64,000 nt of DNA from Atopsyche davidsoni. Its lineage: Eukaryota > Arthropoda > Insecta > Trichoptera > Hydrobiosidae. The notes beneath the pieces were generated by a model. It was not told the DNA's origin. It was given only the letters and a program-made list of their open reading frames with translations, and ran no database searches. Shown here piece after piece: positions 1-13,008 of this stretch. The stretch covers positions 7,541,001-7,605,000 of the forward strand of contig JAILWY010000018.1 in assembly GCA_022113835.1 (NCBI GenBank), written 5' to 3'. A program made the translations under genes and the position numbers. Positions within the stretch are counted from its first letter, which is position 1; every line of letters starts with the position of its first letter.

Positions 1-1924
1 CCACACAAAAACATCCATTCACATCATCCCCCGTAATGGGGTGTAAAATAAGATGAATTAATCAAATCCACACCCAAAATGTGCAAACTGAAAAAAACAA
101 TATGTATTATTTGTCTAACGCAATCGTGACGTCTATATCGCGTCACTGTCCTTGTCGGGCCTGCGAATTTTCGCTCTGTGCATCTCCCTCGCGCGCTAGG
201 GGAGACCGGGTGACAATGGGATAATGGGTCGCACATTCTGTAAGCAGATGTCCCCATTACTGTCCCACTGACGCTTTGTATTCATCGTTTATTACGTTCG
301 CTATTTAACTTTGTGCTTATTTTTTAGGGTTGGACTCTTCGCTTTGCCAAATTTAAAAACAAAATAAATCTGTAAAATATGTATTATAATTAAAAAAAAG
401 GACCACATAATAAATTATAATTAAATAATCTTGTATAGTAAAAAAATGATGGCTATTAATCAATATCAAAGTATTTTAACGTTTTCCAGGGATTATTTTA
501 GCGTTGATGTAAGGGAATGAGCTCAAATTGATTATGATTTAATATATTTTTTCTGGCAATATATTTTATTATTAGGGTAGTTTCAGGCTCACATAATTTA
601 AACACACCTTGGCGGGTAAGCATCGCATGTCAAAAATATATTAAATTTAAATCTGACCATAAACCACTGACTCGAGGCCGTGTCTGCTGAGACGATGTTA
701 CACAATCTGATGAATGAGGAAAATTGCGGTGATAAGAATAGTTATTAAAATAAATTATAAAATAAACGAAGGAAGCTAATTACCTTTTTTGTAATATGCA
801 AAGCACACGCTAGTCGAATTCGTCTTTTTGTTGTTTATTGTCGGTATACGTATGGTTTTTTTTTCTTCATTATTATTAAAAAAAATAATTATAAAACTCT
901 CCTAAGAACATCGTTGTAAAAAAAACAATATTTTAATAAGCTTTAAAATAATTTAAAAAATATATGAAATAAAACAGCTTGAATTTATTTCGTTCACTCA
1001 AACTACGTTTCTATTTAATTATTGTATTGTCACAATTGCTATGCAGTATCAAACATTAGACATAGTCAACACATATGGCTGCTCAAACAGGAGATTGTAA
1101 CTCATATCCTCACTATCCTCATATATTATAATTAATATGAGTCTTAATACTGCAAAACTCCAAGCAGAAATAGTAAAAAGGTGATAATAAAACAGATAAA
1201 ACCAGACGTGAAAATAAATCTCGCTATTAGGTTTTTTTAGAAAAATATCTAGTTAGCTCCCGAGCCAAGGAGTAAAACAGAATGAATATTTTTACGTAAC
1301 AAAATTAAAAATAGACCGGTCCCATTTATTTTTCAAATATTTTTTCAGCTGTATATTTAGACAACATTTAAAGCTATACAATGCTAATTATAGTACATAC
1401 TTAAAAATAAAATAAATCATTGATATGATAGCACAACCTTGCAGTTTTTTTTGCTAGGTTTACATTGGGGGTAGTTTGGTTGTTTAGTGTGTAGGTTAGG
1501 TTAGGAGTCACCCCTAATGACCCGCCCGCAGTCCGTCGGTGTCTGCCCGGGCCGGGGAGTATCGATCTGCGACGAATGTGTGCCACGCGACACCGCGCGG
1601 AGATAGTCGCACAGCACCGCTCCCACTAGCAAAAGAATGGGATTAAAACACGACCAAAACTTGTGAATAATTGTTAAAATAATATTAATAAGAAGGATAG
1701 CATAAAAACATTACATTAAAAGCAACAGAAATATTTTATTAGAGTTTTCAGGTGGCACGTTTTCTTTCGTAAGCATTTTTTATGTCTTTAGGGTAATACG
1801 TGTGTGCTATTCTATTGAATATATTTTTAGAGGATTAGTAAATCGCCATGGATTTAAACGTTTAAGCACACAATTGTTTCAGGCACTAAATTTTTAAATA
1901 ATTGGGTTCATACCTGTTCGTTTG

Positions 1925-2340
1925 ATTAATCGCCCGCAGAGAGAAGTAATGATATCAGAGACCGCGCTCTCCACGCTAAGCCCGGCCTCATTTGGTGTAA
2001 GCCATCCCTTACGCAGCGGGGCGCAGGGGCGCGGGGGCGGGAGGGGCGGGAGGGGCGAGGGCACATCAGAGGCCGCCTAATCCCCGCGCCGCCACTGCGC
2101 GCACGATCCTCGCCCAGCTAAACTCTGATTTATCTGCGCTGCTGTCGCGCTGCGGGAGACACGATAGCGCCTGGCCGCGGAGGCACGATGGACTGCCAAG
2201 TGTGAACATTTAATACTGCGAACTGCGAACACGTGAGCTGACCGGATCAGCGGTGCCGGATCGCCCCCGCTTCCCCCAATAATACGAGGATAAACTCAAA
2301 TTATTGAAACGCCTGCGTGTCCTGCCGATGTGAGAACATC
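1925..2340. promoter_or_regulatory. Large candidate regulatory island with G-rich tract and CACGTG
   Basis: About 415 bp of balanced to GC-rich DNA interrupts long AT-rich flanks. It holds a G-run tract (2017-2062), TAATCC (Bicoid/Otd-class homeodomain core) near 2078 and a CACGTG near 2230. No frame is coding-like and no splice structure is seen. A distal enhancer is the most likely role; an unannotated non-coding exon is possible. Confidence 0.3.
2017..2062 (+). repeat. G-rich tract, G-quadruplex-capable
   Basis: Repeated runs of four or five G separated by short loops (GGGGCG and GGGAGGGGCG units) fit the usual G4 pattern on the + strand. Confidence 0.7.
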
Positions 2341-4090
2341 AAACAAACCACCCTTGTGCAAATGGATAATGCCGAGATGTACTTTATACAGCAAATTTGC
2401 TACAAATAAATTGCCGATAGAGCTCATGCCATCTATGCCATGGCTTGATCCATCATTTGATAATATATTAATAATTTACTATAAAAATATTTATTATTCA
2501 ATTTAATCTATTTTTCAAATATAAACATTAACATTAAATAGTGTTTGACATAAAAACAGATAATGACCTACTAAATTGTGATATCTTATTATCTCTAACA
2601 GTTTATTTTCCCTAGGCTGTGATATCATAACAGCGGTCGATTTCTAGTGTTTTGATTATCATATTAATTTCCACGCGGCTACTTGCCTGTATGTTTATTG
2701 AGATTTCGCTGCCTTATCTATTTGAAAAGCGTAAATTATTTCACTGAAGAGATCCTATCGCGGCGATTGTATCTAAGTTCAAAATAAACTGCATATTAAT
2801 CTCAAATATGACTAACGCCACGGGTCAAGCTGTATGCAGGGGTGGAATGGAAATAGAATATAGGGCTTTAGGATGAACTCAGAAAGAATATCTAGACCCT
2901 GTATTGAGTACTTAAACACTAAAGTCAACTTGTCTGTGCTATGAGTGAGCGTTACTTGTATTTTTTTTGAAAGTATATCATATTTAAAAGAATTCAGAGT
3001 AACTCGGTTTCCAAAGCTGTTTGAATAGACGAAGTATAAAATGCAGCATTAACTGTACTTTCACTATCCATTATGTGATTTGATGAAGGCGTGCTGACAG
3101 GTAATGCGTGAGAGATTTAACAAATCTAATGGATAAATGATATAACCCACCAGCTCTAGTAATTTCCTAGGCCGGGTCTGTGTGCAGGGGGTGTGTAGGT
3201 TAGGGGTGGGAGAAACAATTCCACCGCAATCATCACGAGGACATTAAACTTAATGAGCGCACGAAGGACAATGCAAGTGGAAGTGCCGATAGAATCTACT
3301 TTACATATAAAAGACACAATGGAAAGCGGCGCCGCACTCGCGCCACGTTACTACAAGAGAGGGAGGTGACAATAAAAAAGTTAAATTGTGTGTCATAAAG
3401 GAGCAGCGGTATGTAATTTACGTTGTGGTAAGTAACTTTGGTGGTGAGATTTTATTGAAAAACCTGGATTTATGCTTTAATTAACGATAATGTAGTTTTA
3501 AAATTGAGAGAATATGGCTATTAAAATAAAAATTAATATAAGAGATCATTAAAACAAAAAAACCTAAATTATTATGACTACTTAATGTTTTTTGTAACAT
3601 TAAAATCGTAAAATAAAACAAATAATTTTATTTTAGCTCTTGGATTATAGTATGATATTGATTTTTTTATTTATTGCACTTCATTTAAGTTTTCCTGATG
3701 TTCATTTTTCATACGGATGAGTACATATTGTAAGTATGTTCGCAGACTAGAGCGGCCGTTGGTATTATAATTTTTCGCTTGTTAATTAATTGTATTTGGG
3801 CCATCGTTGAAGATGGCCTCAGTACCGGAACCAAACTTTTGGAGCATTAAAAAAGAGTAAAAACACACCAAACACACCCGAGAACCGAAGTTTCAAAATA
3901 AATATTTTAAATACTGTATTTTTTATTTTTCTTGTTATTATCATATAATCGCAATTGACCCAACTGAAAAACGATATAAGTACACGTATTGAAATAAACC
4001 TATTGCGTAATAAAATATGAAATAACTGACATAAACCGTACGCTCGCTCCCTCGTCCGGCGGGGCGCCCCGCGAGCCACTTGACTCGGCA

Positions 4091-4138
4091 GGGCGAGGGC
4101 GGGGGTGGAGGCGGGGGCGGGGGCGGGGGCGGGGGCGC
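4091..4138 (+). repeat. (GGGGGC)n tract, G-quadruplex-capable
   Basis: At least four near-perfect GGGGGC hexamers follow GGGCGAGGGC and GGGTGGAGGC on the + strand. The A/P-rich and G/A-rich peptides encoded by frames through it are artefacts of the repeat. Confidence 0.85.
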
Positions 4139-6774
4139 TATCGCGATACACGGAATTTGATTTTTACATTAGTGTATCTAAATTAGAGATCAACCCCCGC
4201 AGGAGGGCGCACGCGATGTGCCCGCGGAGGGACTCCTTGTCTGCCACTCAAATATTTTTGATTTGGTTAGCTTTAGTGAGGAGCTAAAACAATGATTATT
4301 GCTTATATTATACTATATACGAATACGATAACATTCTTAAGTAACTACCGAGTATATTTGTATGAACTTTTTGTATAAAACTGATATTTATTAATACATC
4401 ATGTCCCTTTCGAAATAACTTATATATGCAGGTAATTCATAGATTGGCTCAGTCATGACTTAATTATTTTGATTTTTATTTAATAACTATAAATCAGACC
4501 ATTGAAGATGTCCTTTATACTGAAAAACCTCTATCTTGTCAGGTTCTATTATTATTTACCGTTATATATATATTTTATTTATAACTTCAAATTGATACCT
4601 CCATTGATTTTATTTTAATTACGTATTCGACCTCCATGTCTTTATCTTTCTTCATTGAAACGTAGTATTTAAAACTGTTTTAGCATTGAAATGTGCCGGC
4701 GAGGGCCCGGCAGTCACGTGCTCGCGCCTATCTTTATTTGCATCGGCGGTGTCTGGAACACTTCTTTAATGAAGGTTAATAGCTCTTGCTAACAACCTGG
4801 AACGGTACTGTGGGGATACACTTGCTAGGAAGATTTAAAATGTTTGATGTATAACTTTTTTACCATACCTGTTCATTTGCTGGAAATATTTAATAATATA
4901 AATTAGTAAATGAAAACATGCAATGATAAAACTCTTAAAATAATAATAGTTTTCATTTTCCAGAAGACGGTAAGGCTAATGATAAATATCTACAATTAAA
5001 AAAAAATTACGCTTACGTTTTAGTAAAAATTTGTTATTTTTTATAAAACCGTTTTGATAATTACTCGTATTTTGTAGTTAAATGGTGATTTGAATAAAAT
5101 AGAAAACAATACGTAATACCAATTTTGAAAATAAAAATATATAAAATCTTGTCTATTGGTAGGTCTTTTGAAATAAATGGACTGAAATCATATCATATGT
5201 AATGTATTGATTTAATCATTAAAAAAAATTACTTAAAAAAAAAAAAAATTAAAACACATTTAAATGTTTATCTTTGATTGGTAATATTGATGATTATGAT
5301 GGTCAATGACTTTTTTTAAACATTTTTAAATGTAAAATATTATTTAACAGCTTTATTGATCATTTAATGTTTTTAATGATCATCTGTGAGTGAGGAAATA
5401 CTTAGATCAATAAATAATAATTTTAAGATTACATTTATAAGATGTTGATTATAATTCGCTTCTTTAAGTGAAACTTATTTACGAATCATATCGTATCGAA
5501 AAAGGGTAGGATAATAAATAGTTTTTTGACTCGACGTTACTTCAACATGACGCTCATGATAATGACATGATACAATGATATTGCGTACAAGGGTGAGGTC
5601 GTGGAGTGGGGTGAGAAGTAAGTGGTTAGTGCCGACCGTGGGAGGACGCCGGAGTCAAGTGCAGGCCGAGGGGAGGAAACAGACACGGTAATTGTTCAAT
5701 TGTTACGCGAAGAGCCGATGACTGTCATGATACACTTTATTCCAAAGGACGTCCCATAATAATAAAATATAGATTATTTTCTCTAAGTAGCTTATTTCTG
5801 ATGAAACGCTTTTTTTTAGATATGAAAAAAATTATGAGTATTATACCCAGAAAATTGTATTACAACAAATGAAAAAAATAACAGAATTAATATTGAGGTT
5901 TGCGTCCATAAATGCTCGGACGTCTGTTATTCTAAGGTTATAAAGATTTCACAAAATGCAATAATCAAATACCGAAATCATCTCTTTTATTTTAAATCAT
6001 CAAGCAACTTACGTTGGTTTTAATTGAAAACAAAAAGTTTATTTCTTGTTAAAAGATTCCAGATATATAATGTAGAATAAACCTTTATAAACTTTAACAA
6101 ATCATAGCTCATATTGTTTATTTGAACAAATATAACCAATATCTACAAAGGTGCACCAATTTACAAATAATGACTTTGAAATTTTACTGTCGGGGGAATG
6201 GCAAACCTTTTAATATATTATTTAAGTATGTACAAACAAGTTAATTTATTGTGATAGTTAAGAACTTTCGTCTACTCAGTTCAAACAGATTGAATTCTAC
6301 AAGTACCTACATCCTTCAAAGTTAATTCTCACAACATAATACAATCCATCCAATACCCCACCGTGTAATATGGAGCCATAAAACTCGAATGAGAAGACAC
6401 GAATGAGGCGATTTAAGTTTTCCAACAAATCACCATTATATTATACCATCCGTTCTGACGGAAGGATCGAACCAACCGTTAGTTAGGGAAATCACTGGGA
6501 GGTGGGCGAAAGGGAGTATAACAAGCGGGGGGCTATTTATTTGTACCTGCCTGTAACGCCAAATTATCTATTATTGTCCGTCAGTTCTTAACTGTCTGGC
6601 ATGCAGAGACTTTAAACCAATTTTCAGTATTGTATTTCTATTTACTATATTTAATTATTATAAAAAAACCAAAGTAGTGGCCATAGAGACTATTATTTGC
6701 GAGTAAACGTGGCAATCATAAATGACAAAAAAAGTTAATTAAATTATATAAAAAACTTAAATGATTTTTTTTGG

Positions 6775-7000
6775 ATGGAAATATTTACGCCGAGTGCTGC
6801 GCTGTTGACTGGGCTGGGCTGCCTTTGCGCGAAAGAGTTATTTCTTGCTCCGTTTTCTTTTGCAGAGTCCTCCCGCGCCATCGTGGTGAATGGTGATGTC
6901 TCATTAGTGATAATGAGGTGCGGTTTGCACTTTCATTTAAAAATAAATCGGTGGATGCGTTGCTAAGGGTGCACTCTATTGAGGGTGATTCTGCAATCTG
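6775..7000. promoter_or_regulatory. Candidate enhancer with a perfect ATTA-type inverted repeat
   Basis: The island contains an inverted repeat CTCATTA (6900-6906), spacer GTGA, TAATGAG (6911-6917), which places two homeodomain ATTA/TAAT cores in mirror orientation. Open frames exist on both strands without coding signature. It is probably cis-regulatory DNA. Confidence 0.35.
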
Positions 7001-7246
7001 CACTTCTATTAAACGAATATATTCATATTTATTCTCATTATCTGAATTTTAAGACTATATTTATTATATTTGAAAAAACACGAATACATGACAGACGATT
7101 AAAATAATTCTCTAATAAGTATTCTAAGCTAATAAGTGTGTTAATCTCTTTTGGAGTTCAGAAAAATATTTTTTCGTGCGAATTCAATGATGTCATTATA
7201 ATATGGATAGCATAAATCCGAATATTTTTAGTAAAAAACGTATTCA

Positions 7247-7348
7247 AAATTGTGATAATTTAATAATATATTATATTAAATAATAATTTAATTATAAAAC
7301 ATTTATCACAATTTATTTTTTTGTATTTTATCAAAATACAAAAAAATA
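7247..7348. repeat. Nested inverted repeats: 12-bp arms (7247-7258/7303-7314) and 16-bp arms (7314-7329/7333-7348)
   Basis: AAATTGTGATAA at 7247-7258 is perfectly complementary to 7303-7314. Immediately adjacent, 7314-7329 pairs perfectly over 16 bp with 7333-7348 around a 3-nt loop. The space between the first pair of arms is itself an AT-rich near-palindrome. This could be a decayed MITE or a hairpin relic; a microRNA is unlikely for the 3-nt-loop stem because it is too short. Confidence 0.7.
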
Positions 7349-10300
7349 TTGAGTTGAAAAAAACATGTAATTTTGATGCTGTGAATTCAAAACTTCTTCT
7401 TAGTTTTTTTTAAATATATAAATTTATTATTTGAATATAATTCGGTCCTGCAGCACCTGCCATGGCGTGAGAGCTACCGCTAAGATAATGGCGCGAGGAT
7501 GCGCTTTGTAAGACTCCTTTCTGAGTTGCTTCTCAGCCTCTATTCCCATTGCTTAGCACTCGAACTCATCCTTAATGCGTGGGAATAATTTTAATATAAT
7601 ATAAAGTATACGTGCACAACGCGTCTCGACTAAAGCATCGTCCCATGCTTTATTCCATGTGAAGCAGGTAGGCTGACACTCGCATTTCAATAAATAACTT
7701 TTTAAAAAAAATGTCCAAATCTCTATATTTTAGCACAACAGATTAACAGAAGCAATAGCAGGAACAAAATATTTTTAAATATTCAGGTAGATGATTAATT
7801 TTTAATGACGTTTTTTGCTTCTACTATATGATATTTATTTTTTACTTGCATTGTTTTTATTCATGCCATTAAATGATAAAAATGTTATAAAGTATGATTA
7901 GTACCAATTCAATATTCGGTGCTTTTAACATGTGTTTGGAGAGTTTAACTACAGACAGTTCTCAAGTACCTTGGCAGTAGCACACAGAGGCCAGGCGATG
8001 GGAGCAGCGAGTGGTCCACTTGTGACGTAGTCAGTTCTAATCACCGTTCTCATGATGCTCCCTGCGAGATATGGCTCGGGGACATCGCCTTATCACATTA
8101 CGGAGGACAGTAGCTGCTGTCAGAAACACACCATGCCCCAGCATGAGGCGAGTCGCTGCGCTAATGAACTATTAGATACCAGCTATTACTTTATGACCAT
8201 CAAGCACTTCAGAAAATCAATATATTTCAAAATGACGCTCATGGCTTCTTCTTAAATGTATATTATTTTAGCGCAGTTGGCTATTATGATAAATACGAGA
8301 GATAAAAATACGTATTATCTATGGTGAGATTAGATGTAATTTTTCTTAATTTAATATAATGACCTTTCTCTATACAACTGGAATAATTTTGTTTTAGAAT
8401 TTTTCACTTGTGATTTGTTTTAAATTTTCTTTAGATTTTAAATTTACACAGTAAACGCTTCCATGCTTTGCAAAATTTTTGATTAAAGCAGACATAAGTC
8501 TATGAAAGTAGCAATCTCACTTGAAATTTAATGCAATGGTTTATTGATCTCGATACTTAGTCAACCAAAAGTGTTATGAGGCTTATTTTTAGTTGATTTT
8601 TTTTCTAGTAATTAGGTTTTTTTTTTAATATATATAGTTAATAAATTAAAATAAAGCCTTGTCAAAGTACATACAGCAATTAATGATATTTTTTAAAATT
8701 ATTTCAAATAAAAGTTATAATTGAATAGGTATATACGGTTTTACTACCTATTTTAAATCTATAAGCTTTCTGAATGAAGTCATACTTTTTTAATTGATTT
8801 CATACTCCAACATACTTCTAAAATATACATTCAGTCACTAAATCTATATAAAAGATTAGCAATGGTGATAAGTAAACACAGGAAAAATAACCCAAAGCTC
8901 AAACTCAGACAAAAACTAACTTGCGTAAACGAATACAAAGTAAAGATGAAAGTTTGCAGAAGCGAAAGCCGTAGAAACTCCCGAAGCACAAAGCCCGGTA
9001 GAGGCGAATAAAAGCGTCCCAATCAAACAGAGGCGCTTGCCATCGTGCAAAACAAAATTAATTTAGCCGCGACAATGTGGCGCTGGCAACACAAAATATT
9101 AGGAGGCTTTGTACGTCACGCCATTTCAGAAACAATGTCTTCCTTTGTGAGGCTTCACTCCACCCACGATCGCCTTTTGTTTGACAGATTGTCACTTTAC
9201 TTTGAATTTATGGTTGGGGCTCCGTCACCGGTTCAGTGCGAGGCGGAGAAGCGCCCGTCACAAGTTGCCTGCTCCCGCGGGAAGCTCTCGATTTTGATGA
9301 ATCCTTATATATGCTTTGTTTTGTGTTAAAAGGAAAGGTGTGCTCTTTGATAAAGTTGAAAATTACTTTGGTATGAAAATTGTATACCGCCTGAAATTAA
9401 TAGTATTTTAATATAAAAGTATTTTAAAAGTGATTTTTTAATATAAACACAGTCAAACATTTAAGTGTTCCCATTTTTATTTTGACTTACTAAAGTAATC
9501 ATTTTTTTCATTATAAAAAGGGGTATTATTACTCCATTATGCTAAGTCCTCAGTAGGATATTTCTAAGAGGGCAGATTTAGGGGCTTCTCACTGGAGAGG
9601 GCGCAGAATAATAATTATCCAAGGGAATTGTATGTCTTACGGTAATATCATAAAATCGCGTGGCGTCAGATGCTAACTAACTGTCGGGAACTTTACGGTG
9701 ACGGCTAAGCTGAGGACTTTTCGGTTTCGCACTGCAGTGAGAGAAAATTAACGTACCGAGTTTATTATCTAATCTTAATATCGGAACAGACGAGTGCTCT
9801 TAATGTGCGGAGTTAGAAATTAAAATTTACCGAAAGCTCTAACTTTGGGGATCACGAATTCCATACGCTTTTTAATTATTATAGTTAATTGGTATTTTAA
9901 ATATACTTATTTGTAATCATCAGAAGTTTTATTATCCTGCAGAATAAAAAAGGCTAATATTCGAGAATAAAAAATACTTACCTGCTGTTTTTAAGGTTCA
10001 CTTTTTAGTATTATATGTTTCATGTTTTAATTCAAAATGAGAAATAAATTCTTGTTCCTAAGGTAATATTAGTAAGTTTATAGTAAATAAAAAATTATAA
10101 AAATAATGTTTGTTATATTAGGAAATAATCATAGAATTTATATAAAATTTAAGGTATGCACAGTATGGTTTTTATAAATCAGTTAATTGCGTCTCAATAA
10201 ACGTATAATTTATTATGAATTGTGTCTTTCAGAATCCTTTTCGCTTATATTAATTTGATGTGTAAAATATACTACCGATACAAATAAAATGCTTATTAGG

Positions 10301-10964
10301 AAACGTGTGTGTTATTTACTATGTTTTTGTTTGTATGAAATCGAGGGAGAAGTCGGTGATGGCAAGTGATGTTGCTAATGAAGAGCGCTCACACCGGAGC
10401 GGCGCAAGGCTTCCCCGCTCGGCGCCGCCCGACTTGTGCTAATGTGTTTTTTAATTGCCAAGGACAGATGCGTTTTACAAGCTCACTCAGCCAACTCACA
10501 ATTTATTCGCATTTTTATATTCTTAATTAAGCCGTTTGCTTAAGATCTCGCCTGCTTTTCTACCAGGTTTCCGATTATGAACTTGGGACAATTTCTTTTA
10601 ACGAGGCGATTTGGTTAATGCTGTTTTTTAATTAATTTTTACACAGAATGGGCTCATTTTGTCACTTAAATTAAGACCCTTTTCAAAATCTTAAGAATAT
10701 ATAATTGGAAGCAATTAACCTTAAAGGGAAGATAATTTTCCTCCCGGTTTATAGATGCACACATAAAACTAAAGAAAAGTATATGTAAATAAAGTTATTT
10801 TCATGCTATGGTCAGAGATCATTACTTTTTTATTCGATAACATTAATATGAAGTGTTTAGAATTTACTCGTATTCGTCAACAAAGTGATAAAAAGTAATT
10901 GGATGAAATGAACAAATTTAATGAGTACTTGACTATGACGGGACTGGCTAAGGTTGACATGTAT

Positions 10965-10995
10965 TTTGATTTGCATGCGTGCAGATTTGCATAGG
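10965..10995 (+). promoter_or_regulatory. Tandem POU octamers (ATTTGCAT x2)
   Basis: Exact octamers lie at 10969-10976 and 10985-10992, in the same orientation with a 16-bp period, preceded by G/T-rich homeodomain-like sequence. Tandem octamers are typical of POU-domain factor targets; several insect POU factors act in neural development. This is motif evidence only. Confidence 0.4.
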
Positions 10996-12768
10996 TGCAT
11001 AAATCCAAGTCCTTGAACCTCGACGTTAGTTCACGGCCTGACAAAGAAGACCTTTATTTTGTTTATCTCATTCGGTCCGCGTCGAGTCCGTGGCAGATTC
11101 TGCCATTATACGATTTTAGTGGATTTCTCGTCTCGGTCATTTTCGTGAATGGTCGGGGACCGAGTCAAACAATAAACCTCCCAGCTTTGTGTGGCGTCTC
11201 GCTCGTCGACCGTCTACTTCGAGTTATTGTTATTTTTGTTCTCGGCTTGTATCAGGCGGACATGTAGCCGTGGGGTAAATATAGAAGGCGTACCTCGTCT
11301 CGTGTGAGTTTGCAGGTCTCTCGCTGTTACTGCGAGAACAAACGGCAAATCTCCTCGCAGCTTGTGCCGCCCTGGTACTCAACTGAACTATTTTACGATG
11401 CACGATTCAATTTTTTAAATAAATTCCTCCTTAGAAAGCAATCTTTTTTTATGTTGTAATATTTCATTTTTAGATTATTTTTTTTAATATGAGTGCCTAT
11501 GAGGTGTTAAAATATGTTCTCAAGCATTTGCTTACCAAAGATACAACAAAAAACGGGTACACCCCGAGCTGCGTGGTATTCTCGGAGTGCAATGGTCCGT
11601 GGTTTATTCTGATTCCTTTAAACACTGGTCGTGTCACTAGAAACAAATAATACTTTCGTTTTACTGCCGCAGCAATCATTTTTATATTCTTTCCAGAGAA
11701 ACCTCGCCGTAAAAACGCGATAAAAAAGCAGGAGTCCAATGAACGAGTACCTGCTCTGTAATAGTATAGAGTTACCAGAATCGATTTCTTATGCTAAGAG
11801 TAAAGTTGTTGAAGCAGGTGGAGTTTTATGTTTTTTTTTTAGCATTGATTATACTGAAAGGCAAGTATTTTTTAAAGTTACAAATAAATATATATAAATG
11901 CCAATTGGAATCCAACTGAAACTATTATTAAAACAAATAAATTTAAAAGTAAATAGTTTATATTGTATTGAATGAAGACGTAATTTATTGTCAAACAAAA
12001 ATAAGGAAGTAATAGATTCCCTGCTGTCGTATTATTCCGACCAGGCGGACCTCGCTCGGTGGGAATGCCATCTCTAATGGGAGCGACACGTGCCCACGTG
12101 GCCAACACGCGAATACAAACGGAATACACCAATTAAACCGCCCATTTAAGCGCGTGCTGTGAGAAGATATCGACTGAAAATCCAGCTTACTTAAAATATT
12201 TCAGATTCAAGCTCTAATAGAAAGAGACAAAATGCCAACGCTTATAAGAATTTAGATATGCGCGATAGGGACGGTATGCCCTCCAAGTTTGAAGGCGGGG
12301 GTCACAGTATTGGCAGGGTCGAGCAATACCCGGGGGAGCATGATACAGGAAGAGCAATTTACTGGAGGGTGTGCGTGTCAGTTGCCAATAGATTGATGGG
12401 ATAATATTTTTGAAAATTTGATCGCTTAAACACGGGTGTAATAATTGGCTGCCGTGGAAGTACCGCTGGGTATGCTGCATAGAAATACATATGCAGTGAC
12501 TTGTGTGTTGGCGTAAAAATCAGCAAAACAGTATAGGATTTTTGGTAGGGTTATGTTCATGAATATAATGTATTTACGAATAATTAAGTAAAAATAAACA
12601 TAGAATTTATGAGTTGAAATATTTATGAAATATTGCTAAAAATAAATTTAATTTAAGAGTTGATATAACTACAAGTAAAAACTTTAGGTATAAAAATACA
12701 TTGAAAATGATTACACATTTGTAGAACTATGAGAAAACTACAAGATACTATATTGGTTATAAAACTAT

Positions 12769-12848
<80 letters not shown>
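12769..12848. repeat. Palindromic compound microsatellite (AC)5(AT)~31(GT)4
   Basis: A run of AC dinucleotides passes into about 31 AT dinucleotides (12779-12840) and then GT dinucleotides. The two ends are complementary, so the 80-bp tract is one long imperfect palindrome able to extrude as a cruciform. The IYIY-type frames across it on both strands are spurious. Confidence 0.95.
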
Positions 12849-12975
12849 AAAACATTGTATACAATAGCAATACTATTGACATTTTTTTTATTCTCAGTAA
12901 GTTTTCTCACCCCTTCATCCCGAAAAAAAAACCACATTAACGATCACCATTATTACAATTAATGGATGTGCGCGA

Positions 12976-13008
12976 GGGGCGGGGGAAGGGCGGGGGAAGG
13001 GCGGGGCG
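12976..13008 (+). repeat. G-rich GGGCGGGGGAA repeat
   Basis: An 11-bp unit repeats about 2.5 times with G-runs of three to five. It is G-quadruplex-capable and lies at the edge of a mixed-composition island, close to the AT palindrome upstream. Confidence 0.75.

Larger units (their letters stand above)
1..7000. other. Upstream gene desert, segment A: no gene; AT-rich with islands
   Basis: No supported gene. Islands lie at about 118-290 (inverted GTGACG/CGTCAC half-sites at 126-146 and ACAATGG at 213-219), 1490-1625 (three TTAGG-type units at 1491-1505), 1925-2340 (the largest), 3165-3365, 4040-4230 (G-rich tract), 4690-4760 (CACGTG at 4715-4720 and octamer ATTTGCAT at 4736-4743), 5520-5740 (tandem AATTGTT units at 5690-5704), 6360-6610 and 6775-7000. 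The intervening DNA is poly(A/T)-rich with no other structure seen. Confidence 0.55.
7001..12960. other. Upstream gene desert, segment B: no gene; AT-rich with islands
   Basis: No supported gene. Islands lie at about 7440-7680 (a CGTGGGAA Su(H)-type site at 7578-7585, CACCTG and CAGGTA E-box-like motifs), 7960-8180, 9000-9310, 9540-9860, 10370-10650, 10930-11400 (tandem octamers), 11540-11770 and 12010-12490. The 9045-9329 stretch is open on the + strand, but its predicted peptide resembles no family I know. Confidence 0.55.

Noticed and set aside
1491..1505. Interstitial insect telomere repeat (TTAGG)
   Set aside because: Only about three units here; CTAACCTAACCC near 20533 and TAGGTTAGG near 3196 are equally short, too few to claim telomeric origin.
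3819..4151. Minus-strand frame with an APAPAPA-type start
   Set aside because: Begins inside the GGGGGC repeat and continues through AT-rich DNA; no domain.
9045..9329. 94-codon plus-strand open frame in an island
   Set aside because: Considered as a small exon or gene, but shows no recognisable domain or supporting signal; more likely regulatory DNA.
12653..12962. Frames rich in IYIYIY on both strands, also at 22641-22841 and 27143-27334
   Set aside because: Translations of (AT)n microsatellites.
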